Assembly: GCA_019648995.1 (NCBI GenBank) | Contig: BLXT01000801.1 | Location: 1,083,113 to 1,113,774, forward strand | Direction of reading: 5' to 3' | DNA length: 30,662 nucleotides | DNA from: Plakobranchus ocellatus | Taxonomy: Eukaryota; Mollusca; Gastropoda; Plakobranchidae | Part shown: piece after piece, positions 30,489-30,662 of the stretch | Position numbering within the stretch: the stretch's first letter is position 1 | How the letters are laid out: each line of letters starts with the position of its first letter | Program-made: the position numbers and the translations under genes | The notes under the pieces: model-generated | What the model saw: the letters and a program-made list of their open reading frames with translations, nothing else | Database searches by the model: none | Told to the model about the DNA's origin: nothing

Positions 30489-30561
30489 GACTGTACTGAG
30501 AGTGCAAGACCGACAGACCAATGCCCAATTTGCCCTGAAAGTAATGGCGATTAGGGATGCG
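30489..30561 (+). CDS. CDK4/6-like kinase, second coding exon (right gene): beta-2/beta-3 with ATP lysine
   Basis: Joined to the first exon it reads GEGAYGTVLRVQDRQTNAQ, then FALKVMAIRDA. The Lys in FALKV is residue 33, the ATP-phosphate-binding lysine, at the same number as in CDK2. The acceptor is a T-rich tract with TTTTCCAG; the donor GTGAGT starts at 30562. The exon is 73 nt, begins with the third base of a Gly codon and ends on a codon boundary. The cyclin-binding helix (PISTVRE in CDK4) should follow in the next exon, beyond the window. Confidence 0.85.
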
Positions 30562-30648
30562 GTGAGTGAAGAAGAACAATTTTTAACTCTTTTTTAATGA
30601 ATTGGCAGTAATATTTAAATGACCTTTCTTTTGGTCGCTGCCGCTGCG

Positions 30649-30662
30649 CCCCCCCCCCCCCC
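30649..30662. repeat. Poly-C run at window end
   Basis: A terminal C homopolymer, which may be a genuine simple repeat or a low-quality contig edge. Confidence 0.6.

Overview
The window is eukaryotic and AT-rich, with split genes, long introns and many retroelement remnants. Dense TCTAGATC and AGGCCTA words, (TAC)n and (GA)n microsatellites, a Penelope-like element and RTE-like LINEs fit an invertebrate, most likely a mollusc (gastropod). That placement is inference from sequence style. There is no bacterial gene organisation, operon or CRISPR array.

Two gene parts are clear, both on the plus strand and both from a CDK4/6-like protein kinase. At the left (1804-4477, 3' UTR to about 5400-5590) lie the last three coding exons of one gene: catalytic loop, activation loop, C-lobe, and an acidic tail of about 88 residues carrying two SUMO-interaction-like motifs. 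At the right (22981-30561) lie the first two coding exons of a kinase gene: P-loop GEGAYG and the beta-3 lysine, separated by a 7.46 kb intron. The two parts do not overlap in the protein. They are either two tandem paralogs or two halves of one gene placed in the wrong order around the 123-base N gap at 12370-12492.

Between them, left to right: a two-copy repeat of about 340 bp (6058-6720); a long, diverged tandem array with a spacing of about 99-141 bp (about 6780-11215) built around the word GGTGATGGTCATAAGCCC; a 3'-end LINE scrap (11640-11765); the assembly gap, followed directly by a good replication-dependent histone mRNA 3' stem-loop (12499-12518), so a histone gene is probably lost in the gap; a largely featureless 3.5 kb; a broken Penelope-like element (16133-19076) with RT and GIY-YIG regions, inverted terminal repeats and a candidate 18-bp target duplication; a tRNA-derived SINE inside a foldback structure (about 19585-19990); and the putative promoter of the second kinase gene.

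The first intron of the second gene holds an old plus-strand LINE (about 25740-27975). A younger, 5'-truncated, antisense LINE copy of a different family has inserted into it, flanked by a perfect 12-bp target duplication.

No wholly new biological system is evident. The points most worth following are the kinase-half/gap puzzle, the SIM-like kinase tail, the histone stem-loop at the contig edge, and the satellite-like array.
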